A stretch of DNA of 64,000 nt, taken from contig JASJCL010000020.1 of the NCBI GenBank assembly GCA_030066015.1, positions 48,968 to 112,967 on the forward strand, given 5' to 3'. Below the pieces are notes generated by a model, which saw nothing but the letters and a program-made list of their open reading frames with translations, made no database searches and was not told the DNA's origin. A program made the translations under genes and the position numbers. The stretch is from Desulfosarcinaceae bacterium. GTDB lineage: Bacteria > Desulfobacterota > Desulfobacteria > Desulfobacterales > Desulfosarcinaceae. Below, in pieces: positions 9,180 through 18,595 of the stretch (position 1 is the first letter of the stretch; the number at the start of each line of letters is the position of its first letter).

Positions 9180-9920
9180 ATGGGTCGCCATCTACTTCCG
9201 TTTTGGTGCTTGACGGCGCTGTTGGCCCTCTTAGCACTCAGCGCCTGCGCGCCAAGAGATCCCGCCGCCACGGCGCCCGTCCGGCAGCCCAAGCCCTACC
9301 GGGTGGACGGCGTGTGGTACCAGCCCATGGCCTCGGCCGAGGATTTCCGCCAGAGAGGGATCGCCTCCTGGTACGGTAAGGCCTTTCACGGCCGCAAGAC
9401 CTCCAACGGCGAGACCTACAACATGTACGGTCTCTCGGCGGCCCACAAAACCCTTCCCCTGGGAACCTGGGTGCGCGTGCGCAATCTGGAGAACGACCGC
9501 AGTTTGGAGCTGCGCATCAACGACCGGGGACCCTTTGTTCGGGGTCGCGTGATCGATCTCTCCTATGGCGCGGCCAAAAAGTTGGGTGTGGTGGGACCGG
9601 GTACGGCGAAAGTGGAGGTCGTCGCTCTGGGTGTCCGCAAACCGGACACGGCCCGGGGGGAGCGCTACACGCCCATCGACTACTACAGCGGGCAGTTCAC
9701 CTTTCAAGTGGGCGCTTTCGGCGAGCGCCGCAACGCTGAACGATTGCGCGACCAGCTGAAAGAGCGTTACGCCAACGCCCACATCGTTCCCTTCGTCAAC
9801 GGTGATGATATCTTCTATCGTGTTCGGGTGGGGCGCTGCACCACGCTTGAGGAGGCGGCCCTTTTTGAAGAGCGGCTTGTCCAGGCGGGCTACGGGCAGG
9901 CGTTCATCGTGGCCGAATGA
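9180..9920 (+). CDS. rlpA: RlpA-family septal-ring lytic transglycosylase, lipoprotein
   Basis: A 246-residue outer-membrane-type lipoprotein. A signal peptide ends in the lipobox LSAC with Cys23. The double-psi beta-barrel (about 60-150) holds the RlpA signatures GIASWYGKAFHGRKTSNGE and INDRGPFVRGRVIDLSYGAA. A SPOR domain (about 170-245, FTFQVGAFGERRNAERLRDQL) would target it to denuded glycan at the septum. In Pseudomonas RlpA cleaves naked glycan strands; activity here is inferred. It follows lon directly and overlaps gmhB by 4 bp, so lon, rlpA and gmhB may share a transcript. Confidence 0.93.
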   Translation: MGRHLLPFWCLTALLALLALSACAPRDPAATAPVRQPKPYRVDGVWYQPMASAEDFRQRGIASWYGKAFHGRKTSNGETYNMYGLSAAHKTLPLGTWVRVRNLENDRSLELRINDRGPFVRGRVIDLSYGAAKKLGVVGPGTAKVEVVALGVRKPDTARGERYTPIDYYSGQFTFQVGAFGERRNAERLRDQLKERYANAHIVPFVNGDDIFYRVRVGRCTTLEEAALFEERLVQAGYGQAFIVAE

Positions 9921-10513
9921 AGAGTGCTCTCCAGCACGCAGGGGGGACCCTCAAGGTCGTCTTCCTCGACCGAGACGGGGTTATTAACCGCGATTCACCC
10001 GACTACATCAAAAGCTGGCGGGAGTTCGAATTCATCTCCGGCAGCCTTTCGGCCATGGCGCGCCTGACCCGTGCCGGTTTTACCCTGATGCTGATCTCCA
10101 ATCAATCCGCTGTGGGTCGGGAGCTGATCTCCCGCCCAGGTTTGGCCCGTCTCCATTACCGTCTCGGCATCGCCGCCGCCCAGGCGGGGGGCCGCATCCG
10201 CGATATCTTCTTTTGCCCCCACCTTCCGGATTCCCACTGCCACTGCCGCAAACCCGCTACCGGCATGCTGCAGCAAGCGTCGGCCAAATACGGTCTCGAC
10301 CTCTCCAAAAGCGTCTTCGTGGGCGACAGCGTCACGGACATCCGGTGTGCCCAGGCGGCAGGATGTGATAAATCGATCCTAGTCCTGACCGGCAATGGAT
10401 CGATCGCTTCCAGAGACTTGACCCGCCAGGCGCCGGGGCCCGACCATGTGGCCGCCGATCTCGCCGCCGCCGCCGAGTGGATCCTCGATCCGTCACCCTC
10501 AAGCGCAGCCTGA
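9917..10513 (+). CDS. gmhB: D-glycero-beta-D-manno-heptose-1,7-bisphosphate 7-phosphatase
   Basis: A 198-residue HAD-superfamily (class IIIA) phosphatase for the ADP-heptose pathway supplying the LPS inner core. HAD motif I is DRDGV at 19-23 region, motif II includes ISNQS near 61, and motif III/IV includes FVGDSVTDIRCA. The zinc-binding loop CPHLPDSHCHC (Cys101, His103, Cys109, Cys111) is diagnostic for the GmhB/HisB-N group. It overlaps rlpA by ATGA. The other heptose-pathway genes are not in this window. Histidinol-phosphate phosphatase is the main alternative, less likely without his genes nearby. Confidence 0.9.
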   Translation: MKSALQHAGGTLKVVFLDRDGVINRDSPDYIKSWREFEFISGSLSAMARLTRAGFTLMLISNQSAVGRELISRPGLARLHYRLGIAAAQAGGRIRDIFFCPHLPDSHCHCRKPATGMLQQASAKYGLDLSKSVFVGDSVTDIRCAQAAGCDKSILVLTGNGSIASRDLTRQAPGPDHVAADLAAAAEWILDPSPSSAA

Positions 10514-10627
10514 TGCGGGGGGTCTGATGGATGACGGCGGCGGGCTGAAAGCGCCCAAGGGTGCGAAGGGGTGCCCGGCTGCGATCAAGTGAGAGGCGGT
10601 CAGCGCGGTGCCGCGCCCGCAATTGAG

Positions 10628-12856
10628 ATGAAAAAACGTCAGATCGACATCACCGGCCGCTTGGAACGGGTGGTCTTCCACAACGAAGAGAGCCACTACA
10701 CCATCGCCCGCTTTCGGACTGATGAGGTGGATACCTCCATCGCCATTGTGGGGCACCTGCCGGACGCCAGAGCTGGCGCTCGCCTCCATCTGCGAGGTTG
10801 CTGGGAGCGGCATGCGCGCTGGGGCGATCAGTTCCGATTCACCGCAGTGGTGGAGATCCTGCCCGCGGCCTTGGAGGAGATCCGTGCATATCTCAACGGC
10901 GGCCTCATCCCAGGCATCGGAAAAAAGGGTGGCGACCTGGTGGACCATTTCGGCACCGCGATTTTCGACATTCTCGACCAATCACCGGAGCGGCTCGCCG
11001 AGGTGAAGGGCGTGGGCCCCAAGACGGCCACGAAAATCGCCGCCGCTTGGCAGGCGCATCACGCCGCCCGTCAGTTGATGGCGTTTCTTAAGGAGAATGC
11101 CGTCTCCGCCGCCCACGCCGCACGGCTCATGAAATACTACGGCGACGAGGCCCTGGCCGTGCTCAAAAACGACCCCTACCGGGTGGCTGCCGAGATTCCC
11201 CTTTTCGGGTTCGAGATCGCCGATGCCATCGTGCAGCGCTCGGACCTGGCTATCCCGGCAGATCAGCGCGCCCAGGCATGTCTGCTGCACCTTCTCGAGA
11301 GGGCCGCGTCCCAGGGGCACTGCTATCTCCCCCAAGATCAGCTTCTTCGCCTCGGCCACCAGCGCTTCGACCTGGAGGAGGAGCTGGCACGCTCCGCCTT
11401 GGCGGCATTGGCTGCCACCCATGAGGTCGTCACCGATACCGCCCCTGGATGGGACTCGAACGATCCCAGCGCCCCCCCCAGCCCGGCGATATACCCCGCC
11501 TTTCTGCACCATTGCGAAAGCCGAATCGCCCGTCAATTGGCCGCCTTGGCCCAACTGCCCCGAGTGGATCCGCCGCCCAACGGAGAAAAGCTACGCACGC
11601 TGGTGACCCGGGACCTGGCGGTGGCCCTCGCGGACGATCAACTGCAGGTGCTGGAGGGGGTTCTGGCCCAGCGTTTGGCCATTATCACCGGCGGACCTGG
11701 AACGGGCAAGACCACCCTCATCCGGTCGCTGGCCACCGTTTGCGATGCACAGGGGCAGGTCGCCGCCCTGGCGGCACCCACCGGCCGGGCGGCCCGCCTC
11801 CTTTCGATCGTGACCGGCCGCAGGGCCGACACCATTCACCGCCTGCTGGCGTACAGTGTCGCCGAAGGACGCTTCCGTCACGACCGCAGCGATCCGCTGG
11901 ATCTGGACATCCTCATCCTCGATGAGGCCTCCATGCTGGACCTGCCCCTTTTTTACCATCTTCTCGACGCGCTTCCGTTGGCTGCCCGAATCGTCCTCGT
12001 GGGCGATGTCTTTCAACTCCCATCCGTGGGACCGGGGAGTGTGCTGGCCGACCTCATTGCCTCCGGGGCGGTTTCGACATTTCAGCTGGAAAGCGTTTAT
12101 CGCCAGGCCCGCCACAGCGAGATCGTGGCCAACGCCCACCGTATCCGGCGCGGAGAGGCGCCGGCGTTGGAGATACCCGCCTCGGCGACCACCGTGAATC
12201 TCATGGACGGCGGAGATTTTTACTTCTTACCCGCCGAGGGACCGGCACAGAGCGCGGCGCGTATCGTCGACCTGTGCCGGCAGCAGCTGCCGGAATGCTT
12301 CGGTCTGGATCCCTTGGCCGATATCCAGGTATTAACCCCCATGCACAAAGGCGAGGTCGGCACCCTGCAGCTCAACCGGGCACTTCAGGCGGCCCTCAAT
12401 CCGCCGACAGCGGGTACCGCGTCTGCAGCGCGGTTTCGCGTCGGCGACAAGGTCCTTCAGATGCGCAACAACTATACCAAGGAGGTCTTCAATGGAGAGG
12501 TGGGATCGGTCACCGAACTGGATGCGGCCGAAAAGCGGACGGTGGTGGTATTTGAGGGCCGCAAGGTGATCTACGAGGGCGATGAAACAGAGGAGCTGAG
12601 TCTCGCCTATGCCATCTCCATCCACAAGTCCCAGGGATCCGAATACCCCGCCGTGGTGGTACCTCTGGTAACCCAGCACTATGTCATGCTGCAACGGAAT
12701 TTGCTGTACACGGCGATTACGCGGGGGCAGCGGCTGGTGGTGCTGGTGGGGTCCCCCAAAGCGCTTCGGATCGCCCTGGCCAACGATCGGCCGATGCAGC
12801 GGCGGACCGGACTCGCGCTGCGGCTCAAAGCGGCTGCTTCAGCCGATGCCGAATGA
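10628..12856 (+). CDS. recD2: RecD2-type ATP-dependent DNA helicase
   Basis: A 742-residue superfamily 1B helicase of the RecD2 group, which works without RecBC in DNA repair. The start at 10628 is chosen because MKKRQIDITGRLERVVF matches the expected N-terminal OB-like region; the frame opens at 10571 but adds sequence unlike the family. Helix-hairpin-helix motifs lie near residues 95-200. Walker A is GGPGTGKTT at about 355-363, Walker B is near 430 (LILDEASMLD), and the C-terminal UvrD_C_2 motif YAISIHKSQGSEYPAVVV is near 660. The gene stands 114 bp after gmhB. Confidence 0.93.
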   Translation: MKKRQIDITGRLERVVFHNEESHYTIARFRTDEVDTSIAIVGHLPDARAGARLHLRGCWERHARWGDQFRFTAVVEILPAALEEIRAYLNGGLIPGIGKKGGDLVDHFGTAIFDILDQSPERLAEVKGVGPKTATKIAAAWQAHHAARQLMAFLKENAVSAAHAARLMKYYGDEALAVLKNDPYRVAAEIPLFGFEIADAIVQRSDLAIPADQRAQACLLHLLERAASQGHCYLPQDQLLRLGHQRFDLEEELARSALAALAATHEVVTDTAPGWDSNDPSAPPSPAIYPAFLHHCESRIARQLAALAQLPRVDPPPNGEKLRTLVTRDLAVALADDQLQVLEGVLAQRLAIITGGPGTGKTTLIRSLATVCDAQGQVAALAAPTGRAARLLSIVTGRRADTIHRLLAYSVAEGRFRHDRSDPLDLDILILDEASMLDLPLFYHLLDALPLAARIVLVGDVFQLPSVGPGSVLADLIASGAVSTFQLESVYRQARHSEIVANAHRIRRGEAPALEIPASATTVNLMDGGDFYFLPAEGPAQSAARIVDLCRQQLPECFGLDPLADIQVLTPMHKGEVGTLQLNRALQAALNPPTAGTASAARFRVGDKVLQMRNNYTKEVFNGEVGSVTELDAAEKRTVVVFEGRKVIYEGDETEELSLAYAISIHKSQGSEYPAVVVPLVTQHYVMLQRNLLYTAITRGQRLVVLVGSPKALRIALANDRPMQRRTGLALRLKAAASADAE

Positions 12857-12932
12857 GGGCACGTGGGATGGCCGGTACAAGACTCAATCGCACCGATCGC
12901 CGTGACCGGCGCTAAGGCCGATGGAGCGCCTC

Positions 12933-13367
12933 TTACGTTGAATCGTCCCCGCTGCCGCTTTCAGGGGGTTTGGACGAGCCGGGGAATTTAAAGTAGGGGA
13001 CCCCCTCCTCGCGCAGCATGCGCTCCTCGCGGTCGGTGCTCACGCCGCGGATGTTGCGGGGCTCGCTGGCACCATAATGAATCTTGAGCGCTTCGGTGGC
13101 GAAATCGGAACCCACGTCGTCGAAGTTGTTTTGGACGTAATTGACGATTCGGCGTCCCAGGGCTTCGAAATCGATCTTGGGGCGATCCGCTCCGCTGCCC
13201 GTGGAGGTCTTGATGGCGAAGGTCGACAACTGGCGGGTCACCGCCGCGCTGTCGCAGACGGGGCAGGTCACCAGACCCTTGGTCTGCTGGTTTTCAAAGG
13301 CGTCGGCATCTTCGAACCAGCCTTCGAAAAGGTGCCCCTGGTCGCATTTTAGATCATAGGCGATCAT
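12933..13367 (-). CDS. DUF1178 family protein
   Basis: A 144-residue protein of the DUF1178 family, function unknown. It opens MIAYDLKCDQGHLFEGWFED and has a zinc-ribbon-like arrangement: C-x-x-G-H near residue 8-12 and CPVC near 35-38. The C-terminal half is acidic, ending in a disordered Ser/Gly/Asp tail. The gene is convergent with recD2 and divergent from the SH3 protein gene. The family name is solid; no role can be read from the sequence. Confidence 0.88.
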   Translation of the reverse strand: MIAYDLKCDQGHLFEGWFEDADAFENQQTKGLVTCPVCDSAAVTRQLSTFAIKTSTGSGADRPKIDFEALGRRIVNYVQNNFDDVGSDFATEALKIHYGASEPRNIRGVSTDREERMLREEGVPYFKFPGSSKPPESGSGDDST

Positions 13368-13564
13368 TGCTCAAAACCCACCCTCGGATGATTCTCTTGC
13401 CGCCAGATACCACAACCATACCATCTGTGAAAGAAATTATTGACATATTACTGTTTTTGCAAGACAAATGAACCCGTTTTTAGCTAGGGGGGTCAAGCGA
13501 TAACCTCGATTTTCCTTTGTTGGCGTCCTGCACCAACATCGGCCAAACACCCAGGGAGCGGAAC

Positions 13565-14227
13565 ATGTTTCAACCGATCAAGTTGATGATCACCGTGGTC
13601 TTGACACTCATCATCGGCACCGTTACGGCCGCGGCCAGCACGGTTTATGTGACCGAGGATTTCGAGATCACCATGCGCACCGGACCGGGGGTGGATCGTA
13701 AGATCATCGCCCTGATCCGCAGCGGTCAACGGGTAGAGGAGATATCCAAAAGCGAGGAGTGGACCGAAATCCGACTACCGAGCGACAAAACCGGATGGGT
13801 GTTGAGTCGCTATCTCTCCCCCAAAGAACCCTGCGCCCTGGTCAAGGAGCGGCTACAGACGGAGTTCAATCAGCTACAGGCCGAAAAAGCCGAGCTGGAG
13901 ACCAAAAATTCCGACCTTGAGGCGGAAAACCAGCGCCTGGAAGCCCAACTGGCCAGCACGCAGGCCAGTTTGGAGCGGGTGACGGGCGATTTCGACAGTC
14001 TCAAGGTCGAATCCACCGACTTCCTCAAGCTGAAGACACAATTCAAAAAAGTTACCGACGAATTGGAGGAAACCAAGACCAAGGCGGATAAATTCGAAGA
14101 CGAAACCGGGCGCTTGCTGCGCAATCAAAATATCAAATGGTTTCTTGCCGGTGCGGGCGTGCTGCTCATTGGCTTCATCATCGGGTTCAGCTCCCGCCGA
14201 CAAAAGCGTCGCTCCTCGCTGCTATAA
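13565..14227 (+). CDS. TIGR04211-type SH3 domain protein with coiled coil and C-terminal anchor
   Basis: A 220-residue envelope protein. The start at 13565 has GGGAG upstream; the frame open from 13517 has none. A signal peptide (residues 1-27, ending TVTAAAS) is followed by a bacterial SH3 domain (about 28-85, ITMRTGPGVDRKIIALI, TGWVLSRYL), a coiled coil (about 95-185) and one transmembrane helix (WFLAGAGVLLIGFIIGFSS) close to the basic C-terminus. This layout matches the TIGR04211 family, called YgiM in gamma-proteobacteria. SH3b domains often bind peptidoglycan, but no function is established. A perfect TTGACA at 13440-13445 is a possible -35 box with a poor -10. Confidence 0.88.
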   Translation: MFQPIKLMITVVLTLIIGTVTAAASTVYVTEDFEITMRTGPGVDRKIIALIRSGQRVEEISKSEEWTEIRLPSDKTGWVLSRYLSPKEPCALVKERLQTEFNQLQAEKAELETKNSDLEAENQRLEAQLASTQASLERVTGDFDSLKVESTDFLKLKTQFKKVTDELEETKTKADKFEDETGRLLRNQNIKWFLAGAGVLLIGFIIGFSSRRQKRRSSLL

Positions 14228-14337
14228 CGCCGCGCCGCGCGCATCTTGAATCTCCCCTCGGGCGGCAGGACGCCATGGCGGCGGCCTTCCGCCCGATTCA
14301 TATCTGGCTCAGCCGCTGGATAAAACAAGGCAGACAG

Positions 14338-15990
14338 ATGAAACTAGAGACAGATGTTCTGATCATCGGCAGTGGGGTGGCCGGGCTCCTCTTCGCACTC
14401 AAGGTGGCCGATCATGGCAGCGTAACGGTGGTAACGAAGAAAGCGGCCGTGGACAGCAACACCAATATGGCCCAGGGTGGGATCGCCTCGGTCTTCGGCG
14501 CCGAGGATAGCTTCGAGATGCACATCGAGGACACCCTCAAATCGGGAGACGGCCTCTGCAATCCCGATGTGGTGCGCCAGGTGGTCAGCCGCGGGCCCCA
14601 CATGGTGCGGGAATTGATGGATCTCGGCGTCCGTTTTTCCCAGGCCAGACCGCACCGCACGGATGCCGTCCCCACCGCGCCGCCGGCCGGTGAATTGGAC
14701 CTGGGCCGCGAGGGGGGTCATTCCCAGAACCGCATCGTCCATGCCCGTGATATGACCGGCCGCGAGGTGGAACGCGCCCTCTTGTCGGTGGTGCGACAGC
14801 ACCCCAATATCCGCCTTTACGAAAACCATATCGCCATCGATCTCATTGTCCGCTCCACCCGCATGAAGCGGGGCCTGGTGACGACCACCCACGAAAGCCA
14901 TTGCTGCGGCGTCTACGTCTTGGAGCGAGATTCCCAGCAGGTGATCACCTTCGGCGCCAAGCTCACCCTTCTGGCAACCGGCGGTGCGGGGAAGGTTTAC
15001 CTATACACCAGCAACCCCGATATCGCTTCCGGGGATGGCATCGCCATGGCTTACCGTGCCGGTGCCACATTGGCCAATATGGAGTTTGTCCAGTTTCATC
15101 CCACCTGTCTCTTCCATCCGGCGGCCAAGAATTTTCTCATCTCCGAGGCCGTCCGCGGCGAAGGGGGGGTATTGCGCAATGCGGCCGGAGACCCCTTCAT
15201 GGCCAAATATGATGATCTCAAGGATTTAGCCTGCCGCGACGTCGTGGCCCGCGCCATCGATACCGAACTCAAAACGCGCGGTGATGACTGCGTCTACCTG
15301 GACATCTCCCACCGCGATACCGCCTTCATCGAGGACCGCTTTCCCAACCTCACTGCCAATTGCCGTAAATTTGGGATCGACATGACGACGGAGCCCATTC
15401 CGGTGGTACCGGCGGCCCATTACATGTGCGGTGGCATTGCCACCGACCAGTTCGGCCGCAGCGATATTCACCACCTCTACGCGGTGGGCGAATGCGCCTG
15501 TACCGGCCTGCATGGAGCCAATCGACTGGCCTCCAACTCTCTGCTGGAGGCACTGGTTTACGCCGATTCTGCGGCCGCCAAGGCCATTGAGGAGCTGGGC
15601 AAGGGGCGGTTCACCGAGGTCGGGCTGGCATCGTGGGACGAGGTGGGGACCACCGATAGTGATGAGCAGATCATGGTGACCCACAACTGGGATGAGATCC
15701 GTCGTTTCATGTGGAATTATGTCGGCATCGTACGATCGGACAAGCGCTTGGCACGGGCGGAACGACGCATGCAGATCATCCAGCAGGAGATTCGCGAATA
15801 CTACTGGGATTTCAAGGTCACCCCCGACCTCATCGAGTTGCGCAACCTCGCCGTGGTGGCCGAGCTGATCATCACCAGCGCACTGCATCGCAAGGAAAGT
15901 CGCGGACTGCACTACAATATCGGCTACCCCCGGCGAGATGACCGGGTGTGGCAGAAGGACACCATTCTGCGACGGCCGGTGGTCAACTAG
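14338..15990 (+). CDS. nadB: L-aspartate oxidase
   Basis: A 550-residue FAD enzyme that oxidises L-aspartate to iminoaspartate, the first step of de novo NAD synthesis; in anaerobes fumarate can serve as electron acceptor. The start at 14338 gives the correct N-terminus, with the FAD-binding DVLIIGSGVAGL at about 6-17; the open frame extends back to 14137 inside the previous gene and is not used. Typical motifs are NTNMAQGGIA, EGGHSQNRIVHA, and AAHYMCGGI. The C-terminal three-helix domain ends with YNIGYPRRD. Partner genes nadA and nadC are not in this window. Confidence 0.95.
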   Translation: MKLETDVLIIGSGVAGLLFALKVADHGSVTVVTKKAAVDSNTNMAQGGIASVFGAEDSFEMHIEDTLKSGDGLCNPDVVRQVVSRGPHMVRELMDLGVRFSQARPHRTDAVPTAPPAGELDLGREGGHSQNRIVHARDMTGREVERALLSVVRQHPNIRLYENHIAIDLIVRSTRMKRGLVTTTHESHCCGVYVLERDSQQVITFGAKLTLLATGGAGKVYLYTSNPDIASGDGIAMAYRAGATLANMEFVQFHPTCLFHPAAKNFLISEAVRGEGGVLRNAAGDPFMAKYDDLKDLACRDVVARAIDTELKTRGDDCVYLDISHRDTAFIEDRFPNLTANCRKFGIDMTTEPIPVVPAAHYMCGGIATDQFGRSDIHHLYAVGECACTGLHGANRLASNSLLEALVYADSAAAKAIEELGKGRFTEVGLASWDEVGTTDSDEQIMVTHNWDEIRRFMWNYVGIVRSDKRLARAERRMQIIQQEIREYYWDFKVTPDLIELRNLAVVAELIITSALHRKESRGLHYNIGYPRRDDRVWQKDTILRRPVVN

Positions 15991-16061
15991 GCGGGGCACC
16001 GGTGAGCCGAATCAGGGCCTTACGGGGCCGATAATCTTCTACGGGCGTATTGGTGGCGGGC

Positions 16062-16778
16062 TCACAGGCGCACCGGTGTGCGGCCTTTGAACAGGGTGGC
16101 GATGCCCATGCTAAGGGGTAGCCAGGTCACCCTCGCGTAGCCGGCCCGGCGCATCATGCGCGCAAACTCGAGGGGGCGCGGGAATTTGAGGACCGAATCT
16201 GGAAGGTAGGTGTAGGCCGCCCGATTTTGGGAGAAAACGCCACCGATGCGGGGCAGCAGACGGCGAAAGTAGAGCAGGTAGAGACGATGGAGGATCCCCG
16301 GTGGCGGAGTGGTCAGCTCCAAGACGGTGAGGACGCCGCCCGGTTTGAGCCGGCGGCGGAAGGATACCAGGGCGGCCACTCGGTCCTGGAGATTGCGGAT
16401 GCCGAAGGCGATGCTGAGGGCGTCAAAGCCCTCGGCCGCGACGGGCAGGTCGAAGGCATCTCCGGCGATGAGCTGGATCTGCTCGCTGAGGCCTGCCTGG
16501 GCAATCTTGCGCCGTGCCTGGGCCAGCATGCGGCGGCTGAAATCCACTCCCGTCACCCGGATCTCCGATCCCAGGGTTCGCACCGCTTCGATCCCCACGT
16601 CACAGGTCCCGCAGGCCACGTCGAGCAGCCGCCCGTCAGGGGGAAGATCCAGGGCGCTCACCAACTTTCGCCGCCACATGACATCCTGGCGCAGGCTCAA
16701 GATCCGATTGAGCAGATCGTAATGCGGCGCGATGTGATCGAACATCGATTGGACAAATGGGAGCTCGCTGGATCGCAT
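16062..16778 (-). CDS. ubiE: Demethylmenaquinone methyltransferase, UbiE/MenG family
   Basis: A 238-residue SAM-dependent C-methyltransferase for the last step of menaquinone (or ubiquinone) synthesis. The start at 16778 has AAGGG seven bases upstream; the longer frame to 16799 does not. SAM motif I is LLDVACGTCDVG at 51-62, and the UbiE signature FGIRNLQDR is present. The N-terminal MFDHIAPHYDLLNRILSL is characteristic of the family. Sulfate reducers use menaquinone, so a MenG role fits best. It is convergent with nadB, about 70 bp apart. Confidence 0.93.
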   Translation of the reverse strand: MRSSELPFVQSMFDHIAPHYDLLNRILSLRQDVMWRRKLVSALDLPPDGRLLDVACGTCDVGIEAVRTLGSEIRVTGVDFSRRMLAQARRKIAQAGLSEQIQLIAGDAFDLPVAAEGFDALSIAFGIRNLQDRVAALVSFRRRLKPGGVLTVLELTTPPPGILHRLYLLYFRRLLPRIGGVFSQNRAAYTYLPDSVLKFPRPLEFARMMRRAGYARVTWLPLSMGIATLFKGRTPVRL

Positions 16779-16924
16779 TGACAACCCTTGTTTTTGCATT
16801 AATATTGAACACTATTTCGAGGCCCGAAGTAATGCTTGAGTAGCGCGCTCAGCATCGCTCATAACATAACCATACCCACCTCACCAGACCGGTTGAAGGT
16901 TCCTTAGACGATTTAGGACAACTG

Positions 16925-18043
16925 ATGGCAACCAAGCGGGACTACTACGAGGTCCTCGGCGCTGAACGTACGGCAACCGAGGCTGAACTAAAAGCGGCGT
17001 ATCGCAAGCTGGCGCTAAAATACCATCCCGATCGCAACCCCGACGACAAAGTCGCAGAGGAGAAGTTCAAAGAAGCCGCAGAAGCTTACGAAGTTCTACG
17101 AGACCCTCAAAAGCGTCAGATCTACGATCAATACGGCCACCAGGGCCTCGAAGGTCAAGGATTTTCCGGTTTCGGTGGGTTTGAAGACATCTTTTCCAGT
17201 TTTGGAGATATCTTCGAAGATTTTTTCGGTTTCGGCGGCGGAGGGCGTCGCCGATCGCGTTCCCGCGCTCAGCGCGGTGCCGACCTGCGCTACGACATGC
17301 GGCTCTCCTTCATGGAGGCCGCCTTCGGGACCGAATCGGAGATCCGGGTGGAAAAAACCGCCACCTGCCCCTCCTGCTCGGGGAACGGCGCTGAAGCGGG
17401 CACCCACCCCGAGACCTGTCCCCATTGCCAGGGGGCCGGGCAGGTATCCCGCAGCCAAGGCTTTTTCACCGTTCGCACCACCTGCCCCCACTGCCGCGGC
17501 CAGGGACAGGTGATCACCCATCCCTGCGAAAATTGTCGGGGTCAGGGGCGTATTCTGGTCCATAAAAAAGTGGCGGTAAAGATTCCCGCCGGCGTGGACA
17601 CCGGCTCCCGTCTGCGTCTCTCCGGGGAGGGTGAGGCCGGCGTCATGGGCGGTCCCAATGGCGATCTATACGTGTTTATCCACGTAGAGGAGCACGAACT
17701 CTTCGTTCGGGATGAAACCGACGTGATCTGCCGCATTCCCATCTCCTTTGTTCAGGCTACTCTGGGCGACACCATCAAGGTGCCCACTCTGCAGGGAGAA
17801 AAAGAGCTGCACATTCCCAAAGGCACACAGCCGGGCGATATCCTCCGGTTTCGGGGTGAGGGCATTCCCTCCCTGCGCAACGGTCACCGTGGGGATCAGG
17901 TGATGCAGATAAATGTGAAGACCCCCACGAGCCTCAACAAGAAGCAGGAGGCCTTGCTAAAGGAATTTGCCAAACTGGAAGAGAAGAAGTTGACCACCAA
18001 GTTGAAGAACATCCTGAAGGGTGAGCGGATTGCCACCCGCTAA
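16925..18043 (+). CDS. dnaJ: Chaperone protein DnaJ
   Basis: A 372-residue class I DnaJ, co-chaperone of DnaK. The J domain has the HPD motif at 34-36, followed by a Gly/Phe-rich linker (about 75-107). The zinc-binding domain has four CxxCxGxG repeats (Cys148/151, 165/168, 187/190, 201/204), then the substrate-binding domains. No grpE or dnaK is adjacent, so dnaJ stands apart here. A weak sigma32-like pair lies upstream: CTTGAGT at 16835-16841 and CGCTCATAA at 16856-16864; it departs from consensus enough to be uncertain. queD follows 24 bp later. Confidence 0.96.
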   Translation: MATKRDYYEVLGAERTATEAELKAAYRKLALKYHPDRNPDDKVAEEKFKEAAEAYEVLRDPQKRQIYDQYGHQGLEGQGFSGFGGFEDIFSSFGDIFEDFFGFGGGGRRRSRSRAQRGADLRYDMRLSFMEAAFGTESEIRVEKTATCPSCSGNGAEAGTHPETCPHCQGAGQVSRSQGFFTVRTTCPHCRGQGQVITHPCENCRGQGRILVHKKVAVKIPAGVDTGSRLRLSGEGEAGVMGGPNGDLYVFIHVEEHELFVRDETDVICRIPISFVQATLGDTIKVPTLQGEKELHIPKGTQPGDILRFRGEGIPSLRNGHRGDQVMQINVKTPTSLNKKQEALLKEFAKLEEKKLTTKLKNILKGERIATR

Positions 18044-18067
18044 ATTGAGTGCCCGGAGAATCTGCCA

Positions 18068-18448
18068 ATGTTCGAACTGAAAGTCATCAGCCATTTCGCC
18101 GCTGCCCACCAATTGCAAATGGTGGCCAAAAAATGTGAAAATCTACACGGCCATAATTGGAAGGTGGAAGTCTGTGTGGGGGGGGAATCACTGAACAAGG
18201 CCGGTGTGCTGGTGGATTTTGGCGAGATCAAGGCCCACGTGCGGGAAATCATGAAGCGCCTGGATCACAAGTTTCTCAATGAGCTGGAATATTTCGATAC
18301 GGATGCCTACCCGCCCTCTTCGGAGAACCTGGCCGTTTTCATCGCCGAGGAGCTGTCCAAGAAACTCGAAACCCCTGGGGTGCGCGTTACCCGGGTGACC
18401 ACCTGGGAGTCGGAAAACGCCTGCGCCACCTACATTCCCCCCGCATGA
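18068..18448 (+). CDS. queD: 6-carboxy-5,6,7,8-tetrahydropterin synthase (QueD/PTPS family)
   Basis: A 126-residue 6-pyruvoyl-tetrahydropterin-synthase-fold enzyme of queuosine precursor synthesis. Zinc ligands are His14, His27 and His29 (AAHQL, LHGHNW), the catalytic Cys is Cys23, and LDHKFLNE and ESENACATY are the usual conserved motifs. It follows dnaJ by 24 bp and may be co-transcribed. Its last codons (from about ACATYIPPA) form the first unit of a 52-bp tandem repeat that continues into the intergenic space (see 18419-18537). No other queuosine genes are present. Confidence 0.92.
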   Translation: MFELKVISHFAAAHQLQMVAKKCENLHGHNWKVEVCVGGESLNKAGVLVDFGEIKAHVREIMKRLDHKFLNELEYFDTDAYPPSSENLAVFIAEELSKKLETPGVRVTRVTTWESENACATYIPPA

Positions 18449-18537
18449 GTGTCCCGCGGGGCGCAGGTTCGCCTGCGCCACCTACATTCCCCCCGCGTGA
18501 GTGTCCCGCGGGGCGCAGGTTCGCCTGCGCCACCTAC
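18419..18537. repeat. 52-bp tandem repeat that includes the queD 3' end, with TTCG-loop hairpins
   Basis: Units are 18419-18470 and 18471-18522 (51 of 52 bases identical, an A/G difference inside the queD stop region) plus a partial third unit at 18523-18537. Each junction makes a perfect 8-bp hairpin with a TTCG loop, GGCGCAGG-TTCG-CCTGCGCC, at 18460-18479 and 18512-18531. Within each unit CCCCGC and GCGGGG can form another stem. The first unit encodes the natural C-terminus of QueD, so duplication of the gene's tail is the likely origin. The hairpins lack a T-run, but may protect mRNA ends or separate queD from convergent pyrE. Confidence 0.85.
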
Positions 18538-18595
18538 TTACCGCCACCGCCGCTCAGCCTCAGTGCACTGGCTGTGCGGTGCAGTGGAGCCCCGG

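Noticed and set aside
15991..16061. Interrupted inverted repeat between convergent nadB and ubiE (CACCGGTGAGCC and GGCTCAC...CACCGGTG)
   Set aside because: The arms are offset by five bases and separated by about 45 nt, with no T-run; too weak to call a terminator.
16835..16864. Sigma32-like promoter before dnaJ (CTTGAGT and CGCTCATAA)
   Set aside because: The -10 part departs from CCCCAT too much to list as a feature; it is noted only in the dnaJ entry.
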